From contig NZ_CP149994.1 in NCBI RefSeq assembly GCF_051307055.1, positions 1,612,001 to 1,676,000 of the forward strand: a DNA stretch of 64,000 nucleotides. The letters are read 5' to 3'. Both the position numbers and the translations under genes were made by a program. The stretch is from Dryocola sp051307055 (GTDB lineage Bacteria > Pseudomonadota > Gammaproteobacteria > Enterobacterales > Enterobacteriaceae). The notes under the pieces are model-generated. The model ran no database searches and was not told the DNA's origin. It saw only the letters and a list, made by a program, of their open reading frames with translations. Below are positions 26,091-36,085 of this stretch, piece after piece; positions within the stretch are counted from its first letter, which is position 1, and the number at the start of each line of letters is the position of its first letter.

Positions 26091-29000
26091 CTAGGCTGCG
26101 GTATTCTCCGCAAGCTGGCCCATAAAGCTGCGCACCCAGTCCATCCTTGTTTTACGGTCGCTAAGATCCTGCATAAATTTCAGTCTTGTCGGGCCGTCAA
26201 GGCGATAGTGCTGCGGCTGCTTCTGCAGCAGACCAATCAGCCACGCCGGATCGACATGATTTTTCTCGGCAAACTCAATCACGCCGCCTTTTTCATTGCC
26301 TTCAATTTTACGCACGCCGAGCTCTCGGGCCTGCTGGCGCAGCGCGGCGATATCCAGCAGGTTGCGGGCGGCATCCGGCAGCAGGCCGTAGCGGTCGATC
26401 AGCTCGACTTTCAGCTCGTCCAGCTCGTGTCCGGTTTTGGCGCTGGCGATGCGTTTATAGAACGACAGGCGCGTGTTGACGTCCGGAATAAAATCTTCCG
26501 GCAGCAGGGCGGGCATGCGCAGCTCCACTTCCGTCTGGCTGCTGGTTAAATCTTCCAGCGACGGCTCGCGGCCCTCTTTGAGCGCGTCAACGGCGTTTTC
26601 CAGCATCTCCATATACAGCGAGAAGCCGATGGTTTCCATCGAGCCGCTCTGGCCTTCGCCCAGCAGCTCGCCCGCGCCGCGGATTTCCAGATCGTGAGTC
26701 GCTAAGGCAAAACCAGCCCCCAGATCTTCCAGCGAAGCGATGGCCTCAAGACGTTTTTGCGCATCCGTGGTCATCGCCTTCGGATGCGGCGTCAGCAGCC
26801 AGGCGTAGGCCTGATGGTGCGAACGCCCGACGCGGCCGCGCAGCTGGTGCAGCTGGGCAAGCCCGAAGTGGTCCGCGCGTTCGATAATAATGGTGTTCGC
26901 CGTCGGGATATCGATACCGGTTTCGATAATGGTGGTGCAGACCAGCACGTTGAAGCGCTGGTGGTGGAAATCGTTCATCACCCGTTCCAGCTCGCGCTCG
27001 CGCATCTGGCCGTGGCCGATGGCGACGCGCGCTTCCGGCACTAAAGCCGACAGCCGTTCCGCCGCTTTCTGGATATTTTCCACGTCGTTGTAAAGGTAAT
27101 AAACCTGCCCGCCACGCAGCACCTCACGCAGAATCGCTTCGCGTACCACCAGCTCATCGTACTGGCGCACAAAGGTTTTAACCGCCAGGCGGCGGGCCGG
27201 CGGCGTGGCGATAATCGACAGATCGCGCATACCGCTCATCGCCATGTTCAGCGTGCGTGGAATAGGCGTTGCGGTAAGCGTCAGGATATCCACGTCCGCA
27301 CGCATCGCCTTAATGCGTTCCTTATGACGCACCCCGAAGCGGTGCTCTTCATCCACGATCAGCAGGCCGAGATCCTTCATCTTCACGTCGTTCTGCAGCA
27401 GCTTATGCGTGCCGATGAGAATATCAATTTTGCCTTCCCGGGCCTCTTCGAGAATTTGCGTTTGCTCTTTGGCGCTGCGGAAGCGCGACAGCATCTCCAC
27501 GCGCACGGGCCAGTTGGCAAAACGGTCCTGGAAGTTATCGAGGTGCTGCTGGGCCAGCAGCGTGGTCGGGACAAGCACCGCAACCTGCTTGTTATTTTCC
27601 ACCGCCAGGAATGCGGCGCGCATCGCCACCTCGGTTTTGCCGAAGCCAACGTCGCCGCACACCAGCCTGTCCATCGCCAGCGGCTGGCACATATCGCTCA
27701 GCACGGCGTTAATCGCCTGGGCCTGATCCGGCGTGGTTTCAAAGGGGAAGCTGTCGCAGAAGAGCTGGTACTGTTCTTTATTGTGCTTAAAGGCGAAGCC
27801 TTCTTTCGCGGCTCGCTGGGCATAGATATCCAGCAGTTCAGCCGCAACGTCGCGCACTTTTTCCGCCGCTTTTTGCCGCGCGCGGGACCAGGCGTCGCTG
27901 CCGAGCTTATGCAGCGGCGCGCTTTCTTCCGCGCCGCCCGCATAGCGGCTGATCAGATGCAGCGACGAAACGGGGACATAGAGCTTTGCGTCACCGGCGT
28001 AGGTTAGCATCAGGTATTCAGCGGTGATGCCGCCCGCTTCCAGCGTGGTTAGGCCTGCGTAACGTCCGACGCCATGTTCCAGGTGCACAACCGGCTGCCC
28101 GGCATGCAGCTCCGCCAGGTTACGAATCAGCGTATCCGGGTTGATGGCGCGGCGCTTGTCCTGACGACGGCGGCTGACGCGTTCCCCCAGCAGATCGCTT
28201 TCGCAAATCAGCGCGCGATTGCGCAAGGTATCGATAAAGCCGTGCTCGCTGGAGCCAAGCATCAGGTAGCGGCCGCGATCTGCCGCCTCATCCAGGCGAT
28301 AAATGCGCTTTGGCGCAACTTTTATACGCGAAAGTAATTCGCCCAGCGCCTCGCGGCGACCTTCGCTTTCGACCGAGAAAACGACCGGGCCTTCGAAAGA
28401 TTCGAGGAATTTGCGTAAGTTATCGAGCGGGGCTTTGTTCTGGGCCTGTACCGCCAGATCGGGCAGGGCGTGATAGCCCAGATTGGTATTCGCGGCTTTC
28501 TCGGCAAGTTTTTCGGTTTTGAGCTGGATGCGCGGCCAGGTTTTCAGCTCGCTGAACAGCTCATCCACGCGTAGCCACAGGCTTTCCGGCGGCAGGAGCG
28601 GGCGCATCGGGTCCACGCCCCGGTTTTCAAAACGCGCGGTGGCGTCCTGCCAGAAACGCTCTGCGCTGCTTTCCAGCTCGCCGGTATTCACCACCAGCGT
28701 ATTTTTCGGGAAGTAGCTGAACAGCGGCGGCAGCGGCTCGCTAAAAAACAGCGGCTGCCAGTATTCGATCCCGGCGGGCAGCGTGCCTTTGCTCACCTGC
28801 TGGTAGATATGCTCTGCTTCGCGCTTTACGTCGAACCTGTCGCGCCACTGGCTGCGGAACAGCTCAATAGCCGCTTTATCCGTCGGGAATTCATGCGCGG
28901 GCAGTAAATTGATCGCTTCCACCTCTTCGAGCGTGCGCTGGGTATCCACGTCAAACAGGCGCAGGCTGTCGATTTCATCATCAAAAAAGTCAATACGGTA

Positions 29001-29537
29001 CGGCTGACTGCTGCCCATTGGATACAGATCGAGCAGCGCGCCACGCGTGGCAAACTCACCGTGCTCCATCACCTGATCCACGCTGCGATAACCGGCCTGT
29101 TCAAGCTGGCTGCGTAAATTATCGCGTGAAAGCTGCTGGCCCTTTTTCATCACCAGCGCGTGGCCGTGCAGGTAGCTGTGCGGGCATACGCGCTGCATCA
29201 GGGTATTGACCGGCATAATCAGCACGCCGCGTTTCATGGTCGGCAGTTGATAAAGCGTGGACAGGCGCGAGGAGATAATTTCCTGATGCGGCGAGAAACT
29301 GTCGTACGGCAGCGTTTCCCAGTCGGCGAGATTCATCACCAGACTTTCGGTGAACTGGCTTATCTCATCGTGCAGGCGCAGGGCATTTTGCATATCGGGC
29401 GCAACCAACACCACCGGGCCGCCGTGACGTTCAACAATCTCGGCCACCTCTGTTGCGCAGGCAGAGCCGGTAAGCTCACCGAGGTGGCGTTGATCGTCGG
29501 CTTTAACAGGTAAGGAATAGCGATAATGTTCAGGCAT
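26091..29537 (-). CDS. mfd: Transcription-repair coupling factor
   Basis: Mfd removes stalled RNA polymerase from lesions and recruits UvrA. It has 1148 residues from the ATG at 29537, exactly the E. coli length; an in-frame start at 29582 adds a non-conserved tail. Order: UvrB-homology module (1-350), RNA-polymerase-interacting Tudor-like domain with HLEHGVGRYAG (about 470-550), RecG-like helicase with Walker A GDVGFGKTEV and DEEH box, motif VI region QLRGRVGRS, and the C-terminal autoinhibitory domain. No defect was seen. A GC-rich hairpin (26057-26078) lies just after the stop. Confidence 0.97.
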   Translation of the reverse strand: MPEHYRYSLPVKADDQRHLGELTGSACATEVAEIVERHGGPVVLVAPDMQNALRLHDEISQFTESLVMNLADWETLPYDSFSPHQEIISSRLSTLYQLPTMKRGVLIMPVNTLMQRVCPHSYLHGHALVMKKGQQLSRDNLRSQLEQAGYRSVDQVMEHGEFATRGALLDLYPMGSSQPYRIDFFDDEIDSLRLFDVDTQRTLEEVEAINLLPAHEFPTDKAAIELFRSQWRDRFDVKREAEHIYQQVSKGTLPAGIEYWQPLFFSEPLPPLFSYFPKNTLVVNTGELESSAERFWQDATARFENRGVDPMRPLLPPESLWLRVDELFSELKTWPRIQLKTEKLAEKAANTNLGYHALPDLAVQAQNKAPLDNLRKFLESFEGPVVFSVESEGRREALGELLSRIKVAPKRIYRLDEAADRGRYLMLGSSEHGFIDTLRNRALICESDLLGERVSRRRQDKRRAINPDTLIRNLAELHAGQPVVHLEHGVGRYAGLTTLEAGGITAEYLMLTYAGDAKLYVPVSSLHLISRYAGGAEESAPLHKLGSDAWSRARQKAAEKVRDVAAELLDIYAQRAAKEGFAFKHNKEQYQLFCDSFPFETTPDQAQAINAVLSDMCQPLAMDRLVCGDVGFGKTEVAMRAAFLAVENNKQVAVLVPTTLLAQQHLDNFQDRFANWPVRVEMLSRFRSAKEQTQILEEAREGKIDILIGTHKLLQNDVKMKDLGLLIVDEEHRFGVRHKERIKAMRADVDILTLTATPIPRTLNMAMSGMRDLSIIATPPARRLAVKTFVRQYDELVVREAILREVLRGGQVYYLYNDVENIQKAAERLSALVPEARVAIGHGQMRERELERVMNDFHHQRFNVLVCTTIIETGIDIPTANTIIIERADHFGLAQLHQLRGRVGRSHHQAYAWLLTPHPKAMTTDAQKRLEAIASLEDLGAGFALATHDLEIRGAGELLGEGQSGSMETIGFSLYMEMLENAVDALKEGREPSLEDLTSSQTEVELRMPALLPEDFIPDVNTRLSFYKRIASAKTGHELDELKVELIDRYGLLPDAARNLLDIAALRQQARELGVRKIEGNEKGGVIEFAEKNHVDPAWLIGLLQKQPQHYRLDGPTRLKFMQDLSDRKTRMDWVRSFMGQLAENTAA

Positions 29538-29691
29538 AGCGGAATCGGGATCTCTCAGGTTGCACCTTGTAAATCGGTCCATGAACTTCAGTTAGTTATT
29601 ATTATCCGCGATCGCTTTACATAAGCAACCCAATCAATTGTCCCACCAGGCGATCCGACGAGCGGCCTGGCGAAACGTCATGCGCAATAAA

Positions 29692-30765
29692 CTAGCTGGA
29701 CGAGGCGGCAGGCTCCAGTTTTGCCGGAGGCGAGAAGAACATATCGCCAAATAACCTGGCCGACAGCTTTCTGAATCCCAGCCCTGTCAGGGTGCAGATA
29801 GCGAGGCTTGCGAACGGGTAAACCAGCAAAATCGCCAGCACGACCTGGCCGGAGAGCCGGCCCTGGTTAATCTGCGCTATCGTCAGCAGGCTCAGCGCCT
29901 CAATGACGATGCGGTGCGTGGTATAGATAGCGATGGTATTCGAACCCACCACGTTGAGAAACGCCTCCGGGCGGCTTTCGCGCCAGTTATCCAGCGTATA
30001 AAAAACCTTCATAATGACGAAGATCGAGACCACGGAGATAACCACCGGCACGTTAACCAGATACAGCGCGAGCGAGCCGATACCCGTCAGGCCACAAATC
30101 AGCGGATGCTGACGGAAGCTAAAATCTTTCATCCAGGCCAGCAGCTGCGGGCCAAACCAGGCCCCAAGGCCGTAATAGCACATGTTGCGCACCACGCTGT
30201 TCATTCCCCACCACGGCAGCGGCATAAAACTCACCACCACGTTGATACCGATGAGGGCTATCAGCACCGGCACCTTAAACGCCCGCAGCATTTTAAAGAC
30301 CAGGAAGTAGACCACCAGCGCGTAGAGGTACCACAGACTGGTACTGGCTTTCGCCATGCTGGTGACAAACTGCATAAAGGTTGCAGAGTAGGCCGCATTA
30401 GATGCCGGATTACGCGCCAAATCGGGCGCGACCCATTGATTGATAAGCGTAATCCCCAGCCACTGCAGAACGCCCCACAGCGCCAGCACGTAGAAAATAT
30501 TCCAGATGCGCTTATCAATACACGCCTGCCATTTCACCTGCTCGATATAACGGTGAATCAGATAGCCGGAGATGAAAAAGAACACCGGCATACGGAAAGG
30601 GGCGAGATATAAATTCAGATATATCCAGCTTTTGGCGACATATTCCGGCAGGCCCGGCGGCAATGCCGCGATGTGCGGATAAAATGTGATCACCGAGTGA
30701 TAAATCACCACCAGGCAGATGCACAGCCCTTTAATGTGGTTAATCCAGAGTTGTTTGTTTTTCAT
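29692..30765 (-). CDS. ycfT: Acyltransferase-3 family membrane protein YcfT
   Basis: This 357-residue integral membrane protein equals E. coli YcfT in length. It begins with the acyltransferase-3 signature KGLCICLVVIYHS, containing the conserved His, followed by about ten membrane segments with FFFISGYLIHRYI near residue 64 and an IAIYTTHR motif near 283. Related enzymes O-acylate glycans, but the substrate of YcfT is not known. It lies between mfd and lolC, divergent from lolC, as in E. coli. Confidence 0.9.
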   Translation of the reverse strand: MKNKQLWINHIKGLCICLVVIYHSVITFYPHIAALPPGLPEYVAKSWIYLNLYLAPFRMPVFFFISGYLIHRYIEQVKWQACIDKRIWNIFYVLALWGVLQWLGITLINQWVAPDLARNPASNAAYSATFMQFVTSMAKASTSLWYLYALVVYFLVFKMLRAFKVPVLIALIGINVVVSFMPLPWWGMNSVVRNMCYYGLGAWFGPQLLAWMKDFSFRQHPLICGLTGIGSLALYLVNVPVVISVVSIFVIMKVFYTLDNWRESRPEAFLNVVGSNTIAIYTTHRIVIEALSLLTIAQINQGRLSGQVVLAILLVYPFASLAICTLTGLGFRKLSARLFGDMFFSPPAKLEPAASSS

Positions 30766-30973
30766 GCCAGGGGTAATGTCCCTTATTAAGAAATCTGAGG
30801 CCTGAAAGGGTGAAGAAGGGGCGGAGGCTTTTTAATTTGATTAATCTGTTTCTGCCGCGTGCGGCGATAATTTCGGATATATCGTAACTTTATAATTAGT
30901 TATGCCCGTCAGACACGCTTCGTTTATACTTCTCGCCAACTTCGCTTAAGCTAACTGCAACAAGACGGACTTC

Positions 30974-32173
30974 ATGTATCAACCTGTCGCGTTATTTATA
31001 GGCCTGCGCTACATGCGTGGGCGAGCATCGGACCGCTTCGGTCGCTTTGTCTCCTGGCTGTCCACCATCGGGATTACGCTTGGCGTAATGGCGCTGGTGA
31101 CGGTGCTGTCCGTGATGAACGGCTTCGAGCGCGAGCTCACCAACAACATCCTCGGCCTGATGCCCCAGGCGATGGTTACCTCGACCGCCGGCTCAATCAA
31201 TCCTGAAAAACTTCCCGCCGCCAGCCTTAAGCTGCAGGGCGTTACGCGTATTGCGCCGGTCACTACCGGTGATGTGGTGCTGCAAAGCGCCCACAGCGTA
31301 GCCGTTGGCGTGATGCTCGGCGTTCAGCCAGAAGAAAAAGATCCGCTGTCGCCTTATCTGGTGAACGTTAAACAAACCGATCTGCAGGCGGGTAAATACA
31401 ACGTTATTCTTGGCGAGCAGCTTGCCGGCCAGCTTGGCATCAAGCGCGGCGACAGCATTCGCATCATGGTGCCGTCCGCCAGCCAGTTCACGCCGATGGG
31501 GCGCCTGCCCAGCCAGCGCCTGTTTACCGTTATCGGTACGTTTGCGGCTAACAGCGAAGTGGATGGCTACCAGATGCTGGTCAACCAGCAGGATGCTTCG
31601 CGCCTGATGCGCTACCCGCTGGGCAATATTACCGGCTGGCGGCTGTGGCTTGCCGAGCCGCTGCAGGTCGACGAGCTGAGCCAACAAAAGCTGCCGCAGG
31701 GCACGGAATGGAAAGACTGGCGCGAGCGCAAGGGCGAGCTGTTCCAGGCCGTGCGTATGGAAAAAAACATGATGGGCCTGCTGTTAAGCCTGATTGTCGC
31801 GGTCGCCGCGTTTAACATTATTACTTCGCTGGGCCTGCTGGTGATGGAGAAGCAGGGCGAAGTCGCCATTCTGCAGACCCAGGGCCTGACGCGCCGCCAG
31901 ATAATGGCGGTATTTATGGTGCAGGGGGCCAGCGCCGGGGTAATTGGCGCGCTGCTCGGCGCGCTGCTCGGCGCCCTTCTGGCAAGCCAGCTTAATAATT
32001 TGATGCCGGTTATCGGCGCGCTGCTGGATGGCGCCACGCTGCCCGTCGCCATCGAACCTGTACAGGTCATTGTGATTGCGATTGTCGCCATGGCTGTTGC
32101 CCTGTTATCCACGCTTTATCCTTCGTGGCGCGCTGCCGCGACTCTTCCCGCTGAGGCTTTACGTTATGAGTAA
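30974..32173 (+). CDS. lolC: Lipoprotein-releasing complex permease LolC
   Basis: LolC is one of the two transmembrane subunits of LolCDE, which extracts outer-membrane lipoproteins from the inner membrane and hands them to LolA. It has 399 residues, with TM1 near residues 23-46, a large periplasmic domain that docks LolA, and three C-terminal membrane helices (about 265-390) of the MacB/FtsX type. ATG 30974 is preceded by ACAAGACGGACTTC with a weak ribosome-binding site. It overlaps lolD by 8 bases. Confidence 0.95.
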   Translation: MYQPVALFIGLRYMRGRASDRFGRFVSWLSTIGITLGVMALVTVLSVMNGFERELTNNILGLMPQAMVTSTAGSINPEKLPAASLKLQGVTRIAPVTTGDVVLQSAHSVAVGVMLGVQPEEKDPLSPYLVNVKQTDLQAGKYNVILGEQLAGQLGIKRGDSIRIMVPSASQFTPMGRLPSQRLFTVIGTFAANSEVDGYQMLVNQQDASRLMRYPLGNITGWRLWLAEPLQVDELSQQKLPQGTEWKDWRERKGELFQAVRMEKNMMGLLLSLIVAVAAFNIITSLGLLVMEKQGEVAILQTQGLTRRQIMAVFMVQGASAGVIGALLGALLGALLASQLNNLMPVIGALLDGATLPVAIEPVQVIVIAIVAMAVALLSTLYPSWRAAATLPAEALRYE

Positions 32174-32870
32174 TTCTGTCCTGTTGCAGTGTGACAACCT
32201 GTGCAAACGCTACCAGGAAGGCAAGGTGCAAACGGATGTGCTGCACGATGTCAGCTTCAGCATCAACGCGGGTGAGTTAATGGCGATTGTCGGCAGCTCC
32301 GGCTCCGGCAAAAGTACCCTGCTGCACCTGCTTGGCGGTCTGGATAGCCCAACCTCCGGCGATGTGATTTTCAACGGCCAGCCGATGAGTTCGCTCTCTT
32401 CGTCGGCTAAAGCGGAGCTGCGCAATCGCGAGCTGGGCTTTATCTACCAGTTCCACCATTTGCTGCCGGATTTCACGGCGATGGAAAACGTCGCCATGCC
32501 GCTGCTGATCGGCAAAAAGAATACCGATGAAGCAAAACAGCGCGCGCTGGACATGCTTAAAGCCGTGGGGCTTGCCCACCGCAGCAATCACCGTCCTTCC
32601 GAGCTTTCCGGCGGTGAGCGTCAGCGCGTGGCGATTGCCCGCGCGCTGGTCAATAATCCGCGGCTGGTGCTGGCGGATGAGCCAACCGGCAACCTGGACG
32701 CCCGCAATGCGGACAGCATCTTTGAACTGCTCGGCGAGCTGAACGTCCGCCAGGGCACCGCCTTCCTGGTGGTGACGCACGATCTGCAGCTGGCTAAGCG
32801 TATGTCGCGCCAGCTGGAAATGCGTGACGGCCGCCTGACGCACGAAATGACCCTGATGGGGGCCGATTGA
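32166..32870 (+). CDS. lolD: Lipoprotein-releasing complex ATPase LolD
   Basis: LolD is the ABC ATPase that powers LolCE. It has 234 residues (E. coli 233). Walker A is GSSGSGKST near residue 42, the signature LSGGERQRVAIARAL near 148 and Walker B LVLADEPTGNLD near 167, with the H-loop VTHD. I chose ATG 32166, which starts MSNSVLLQC as in E. coli and overlaps the lolC stop; an in-frame start at 32076 lies deep inside lolC. It is coupled to lolE through a TGATG junction. Confidence 0.96.
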   Translation: MSNSVLLQCDNLCKRYQEGKVQTDVLHDVSFSINAGELMAIVGSSGSGKSTLLHLLGGLDSPTSGDVIFNGQPMSSLSSSAKAELRNRELGFIYQFHHLLPDFTAMENVAMPLLIGKKNTDEAKQRALDMLKAVGLAHRSNHRPSELSGGERQRVAIARALVNNPRLVLADEPTGNLDARNADSIFELLGELNVRQGTAFLVVTHDLQLAKRMSRQLEMRDGRLTHEMTLMGAD

Positions 32871-34114
32871 TGGCCTCGCCGCTCTCACTCTTAATCGGCC
32901 TGCGTTTTAGCCGCGGGCGCCGCCGCAGCGGCATGGTTTCGCTGATTTCCGTTATCTCGACGATCGGTATCGCTTTAGGCGTGGCGGTGTTAATCGTCGG
33001 CCTGAGCGCGATGAACGGCTTCGAACGCGAACTGAATAACCGTATCCTCGCGGTTGTGCCGCACGGCGAAATCGAACCCGTTAATCAGCCGTTTCATGAC
33101 TGGAACGGCGTGCTGCAGCGCGTTGAGAAGGTAAAAGGGATTGCCGCCGCCGCGCCGTACATCAACTTTACCGGCCTGGTGGAAAACGGAGCAAACCTGC
33201 GCGCCATTCAGGTCAAAGGGGTCGATCCGGCCCAGGAAACGCGTCTGAGCGCGCTGCCGCAGTATGTGCAGAACGACGCCTGGCAGGATTTTAAAGCGGG
33301 CCAGCAGCAAATCATTATAGGTAAAGGCGTTGCGGACGCGCTGAAGGTGAAGCAGGGCGACTGGATTTCCATCATGATCCCCAACAACGACGGCGGCACC
33401 CGGCTTCTGCAGCCGAAACGCGTTCGCCTGCACGTGATCGGTATTTTAGCGCTTAGCGGCCAGCTCGATCATAGCTTTGCGATGGTGCCGATGCATGACG
33501 CCCAGGATTATCTGGCTATGGGTGACAGTGTCACGGGTATCGCCATCAAGGTGAACGACGTGTTTAACGCCAACAAGCTGGTGCGCGACGCGGGCGAGGT
33601 CACCAACTCTTATGTGTATATCAAGAGCTGGATCGGCACCTACGGCTACATGTACCGCGACATCCAGATGATCCGCGCCATCATGTATCTGGCGATGGTG
33701 CTGGTTATCGGCGTCGCCTGTTTTAACATCGTTTCCACGCTGGTGATGGCCGTGAAGGATAAGAGCAGCGATATTGCCGTGCTGCGTACGCTCGGGGCCA
33801 AAGACGGCCTGATTCGTGCAATCTTTGTCTGGTACGGGCTGCTGGCGGGCCTGTTTGGCAGCGTGAGCGGAGTGATTGTCGGCGTGCTGGCCTCCTGGCA
33901 GCTGACCAATATCATTAACGCTATTCAAAAGCTGATCGGGCATCGCTTCTTGTCAGGCGATATCTACTTTATTGATTTTCTGCCGTCGGAGCTGCACTGG
34001 CTCGATGTCTTCTGGGTGCTGATTACCGCGCTGCTGCTGAGCCTGCTCGCCAGCTGGTATCCGGCAAGACGCGCCAGTAATATCGATCCGGCACGCGTAC
34101 TGAGCGGGCAATAA
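32870..34114 (+). CDS. lolE: Lipoprotein-releasing complex permease LolE
   Basis: LolE is the second membrane subunit of LolCDE and binds the lipoprotein. It has 414 residues, as in E. coli. The FtsX-like arrangement is one N-terminal helix (GMVSLISVISTIGIALGVAV), a periplasmic domain of about 220 residues and three C-terminal helices ending ASWYPARRASNIDPARVLSG. ATG 32870 overlaps the lolD stop; the TTG at 32867 adds one residue and is less likely. It is the third gene of the lolCDE operon. Confidence 0.95.
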   Translation: MASPLSLLIGLRFSRGRRRSGMVSLISVISTIGIALGVAVLIVGLSAMNGFERELNNRILAVVPHGEIEPVNQPFHDWNGVLQRVEKVKGIAAAAPYINFTGLVENGANLRAIQVKGVDPAQETRLSALPQYVQNDAWQDFKAGQQQIIIGKGVADALKVKQGDWISIMIPNNDGGTRLLQPKRVRLHVIGILALSGQLDHSFAMVPMHDAQDYLAMGDSVTGIAIKVNDVFNANKLVRDAGEVTNSYVYIKSWIGTYGYMYRDIQMIRAIMYLAMVLVIGVACFNIVSTLVMAVKDKSSDIAVLRTLGAKDGLIRAIFVWYGLLAGLFGSVSGVIVGVLASWQLTNIINAIQKLIGHRFLSGDIYFIDFLPSELHWLDVFWVLITALLLSLLASWYPARRASNIDPARVLSGQ

Positions 34115-34195
34115 TGCAATAAATTTTTAACTAATAATTCGCGCCGCAGCCAGCACCCTGCAGCGCGAAGAGTGACGGGATAAAGGGGAGCAGCA

Positions 34196-35107
34196 ATGTA
34201 TTACGGATTCGACATTGGCGGCACAAAAATGGCGCTTGGCGTCTATGACAGGGAACGTCGGCTGCAATGGGAAACGCGTGTTCCCACCCCGCACGGCAGC
34301 TACGAAAAGTTTTTAGCGGCTATCGACTCTCTGGTGAAGGAGGCCGATAGCCGTTTTGGTATCAAGGGCTCCGTGGGCATCGGCATCCCCGGCATGCCGG
34401 TAACAGATGACGGCACGCTTTACGCCGCAAACGTGCCTGCAGCAAACGGCAAGCCGTTAAAAGCCGATCTCACGGCGCTGCTGCAACGCGAAGTGCGGCT
34501 TGATAACGATGCCAACTGCTTTGCGCTCTCTGAAGCCTGGGACGATGAATTCCGCCATTACCCGGTTGTCATGGGGCTCATCCTCGGTACCGGCGTGGGC
34601 GGCGGGATTATTGTCAACGGCAAATCCATCACCGGGCGCAACTACATTACCGGCGAGTTCGGCCATACTCGCCTGCCGGTGGACGCGCTTAACGTGCTGG
34701 GGCGCGATATTCCTCTCACGCGCTGCGGCTGCGGCCAGCACGGCTGTATCGAAAACTATCTTTCCGGGCGCGGATTTGCATGGTTGTACCAACACTTCTA
34801 CTCTGAATCTCTCGAATCAAAAGAGATCGTCACCCGCTATTATGCCGGCGATGATAAAGCGGTCGCGCACGTCGATCGCTTCCTTGAGCTGCTGGCCGTC
34901 TGTCTGGGCAGCCTGCTTACCGCGGTGGATGCGCATCTGGTGGTGATTGGCGGCGGGCTGTCGAATTTTTCTGAGATTTATCAGCAGCTGCCGGCACGTT
35001 TGCCAGACTATTTATTGCCGGTCGCCAAAGTGCCGCGTATTGAACCTGCGCGCCATGGCGATGCCGGAGGCATGCGCGGTGCTGCGCTCCTCCATCTCAC
35101 GGAGTAA
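34196..35107 (+). CDS. nagK: N-acetyl-D-glucosamine kinase
   Basis: NagK phosphorylates GlcNAc released during murein recycling to GlcNAc-6-phosphate. It has 303 residues with the ROK-family layout: N-terminal phosphate loop FDIGGTKMALGV, the GTGVGGGIIV segment, the ROK zinc motif with His and Cys residues in CGCGQHGCIE, and the catalytic Asp in LDNDANCFA. ATG 34196 follows AGGGGAGC. cobB begins 4 bases after its stop, so the two genes are probably cotranscribed, as in E. coli. It works downstream of NagZ. Confidence 0.94.
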   Translation: MYYGFDIGGTKMALGVYDRERRLQWETRVPTPHGSYEKFLAAIDSLVKEADSRFGIKGSVGIGIPGMPVTDDGTLYAANVPAANGKPLKADLTALLQREVRLDNDANCFALSEAWDDEFRHYPVVMGLILGTGVGGGIIVNGKSITGRNYITGEFGHTRLPVDALNVLGRDIPLTRCGCGQHGCIENYLSGRGFAWLYQHFYSESLESKEIVTRYYAGDDKAVAHVDRFLELLAVCLGSLLTAVDAHLVVIGGGLSNFSEIYQQLPARLPDYLLPVAKVPRIEPARHGDAGGMRGAALLHLTE

Positions 35108-35110
35108 AAT

Positions 35111-35938
35111 ATGCTATCGCGACGTCAACACCGGCTGAGCCGGTTTCGCAAAAATAAACGTCTGCTGCGCCAGCGTTTGCGCCAGCGTGTTTTTTTCAGA
35201 GATATACCTGGACCCGAAGCGATGGAAAAACCAAGAGTAGTGGTACTGACAGGCGCCGGGATCTCCGCTGAATCGGGGATCCGAACCTTTCGCGCAACGG
35301 ATGGCCTGTGGGAAGAGCACCGCGTGGAGGATGTCGCCACGCCGGAAGGATTCGCCCGCGATCCCGATCTGGTGCAGGCGTTTTATAACGCCCGCCGCCG
35401 GCAGCTTCAGCAGGCTGAAATCGAGCCTAACGCCGCTCACCTGGCGTTAGCGAGGCTCGAAGAGGAGCTGGGCGACCATTTCCTGCTGGTGACGCAAAAT
35501 ATCGATAACCTGCACGAGCGCGCGGGCAATAAAAATATCATCCATATGCACGGCGAGCTGCTGAAGGTGCGCTGCGCCAGCAGCGGACAGGTGCTGGAGT
35601 GGACGGGCGACATCACGCGTGAAGATCGCTGCCACTGCTGCCAGCTTTCCGCGCCGCTGCGTCCGCACGTCGTCTGGTTCGGCGAAATGCCGCTGGGCAT
35701 GGATGATATCTACCAGGCGCTGGCGACGGCGGATTACTTCATCGCCATCGGCACCTCGGGCCACGTTTACCCGGCGGCAGGCTTTGTGCACGAGGCTAAG
35801 CTACAGGGCGCGCATACCGTGGAGCTGAACCTTGAGCCAAGCCAGGTCGGCAGCGAATTTGAAGAGAAGCATTACGGGATGGCAAGCGAAGTGGTGCCGG
35901 AGTACGTAGAGCGGCTGTTGAAGGGGCTGTGCAAATAA
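35111..35938 (+). CDS. cobB: NAD-dependent protein deacylase (sirtuin) CobB
   Basis: CobB removes acetyl, succinyl and lactoyl groups from lysines, including that of acetyl-CoA synthetase. It has 275 residues. The basic N-terminal extension MLSRRQHRLSRFRKNKR is the long-isoform tail; a second in-frame ATG at 35222 (MEKPRV) matches the start of the short isoform described in Salmonella. Catalytic features are VLTGAGISAESGI, TQNIDNLHERAG, HGEL, Zn cysteines (C near 157, then CHCC near 184) and GTSGHVYPAAG. A REP-like repeat follows the stop. Confidence 0.94.
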   Translation: MLSRRQHRLSRFRKNKRLLRQRLRQRVFFRDIPGPEAMEKPRVVVLTGAGISAESGIRTFRATDGLWEEHRVEDVATPEGFARDPDLVQAFYNARRRQLQQAEIEPNAAHLALARLEEELGDHFLLVTQNIDNLHERAGNKNIIHMHGELLKVRCASSGQVLEWTGDITREDRCHCCQLSAPLRPHVVWFGEMPLGMDDIYQALATADYFIAIGTSGHVYPAAGFVHEAKLQGAHTVELNLEPSQVGSEFEEKHYGMASEVVPEYVERLLKGLCK

Positions 35939-35980
35939 AGCGGATGGCGCAGGCTTATCCGCCCTACAAACTCCTGTAGG
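35937..35980. repeat. REP/PU-like palindromic repeat after cobB
   Basis: GCGGATGGCGCAGGCTTATCCGCCCTACAA has the REP (palindromic unit) form: GCGGAT (35940-35945) pairs with ATCCGC (35957-35962), with the CCTACAA tail typical of these elements. Only one copy was seen in the window. Confidence 0.65.
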
Positions 35981-36085
35981 AAAGATAACCGCAGCGCCAG
36001 CCACGCTTTATCTTCCCTTCAGATATTTACAACATCTGCCTTTGCGCCTACCTTATTTGCATACGTATTCATTACGGAAAAGCAA

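Noticed and set aside
27324..28007. 227-codon open frame on the plus strand
   Set aside because: It is antisense to the helicase part of mfd.
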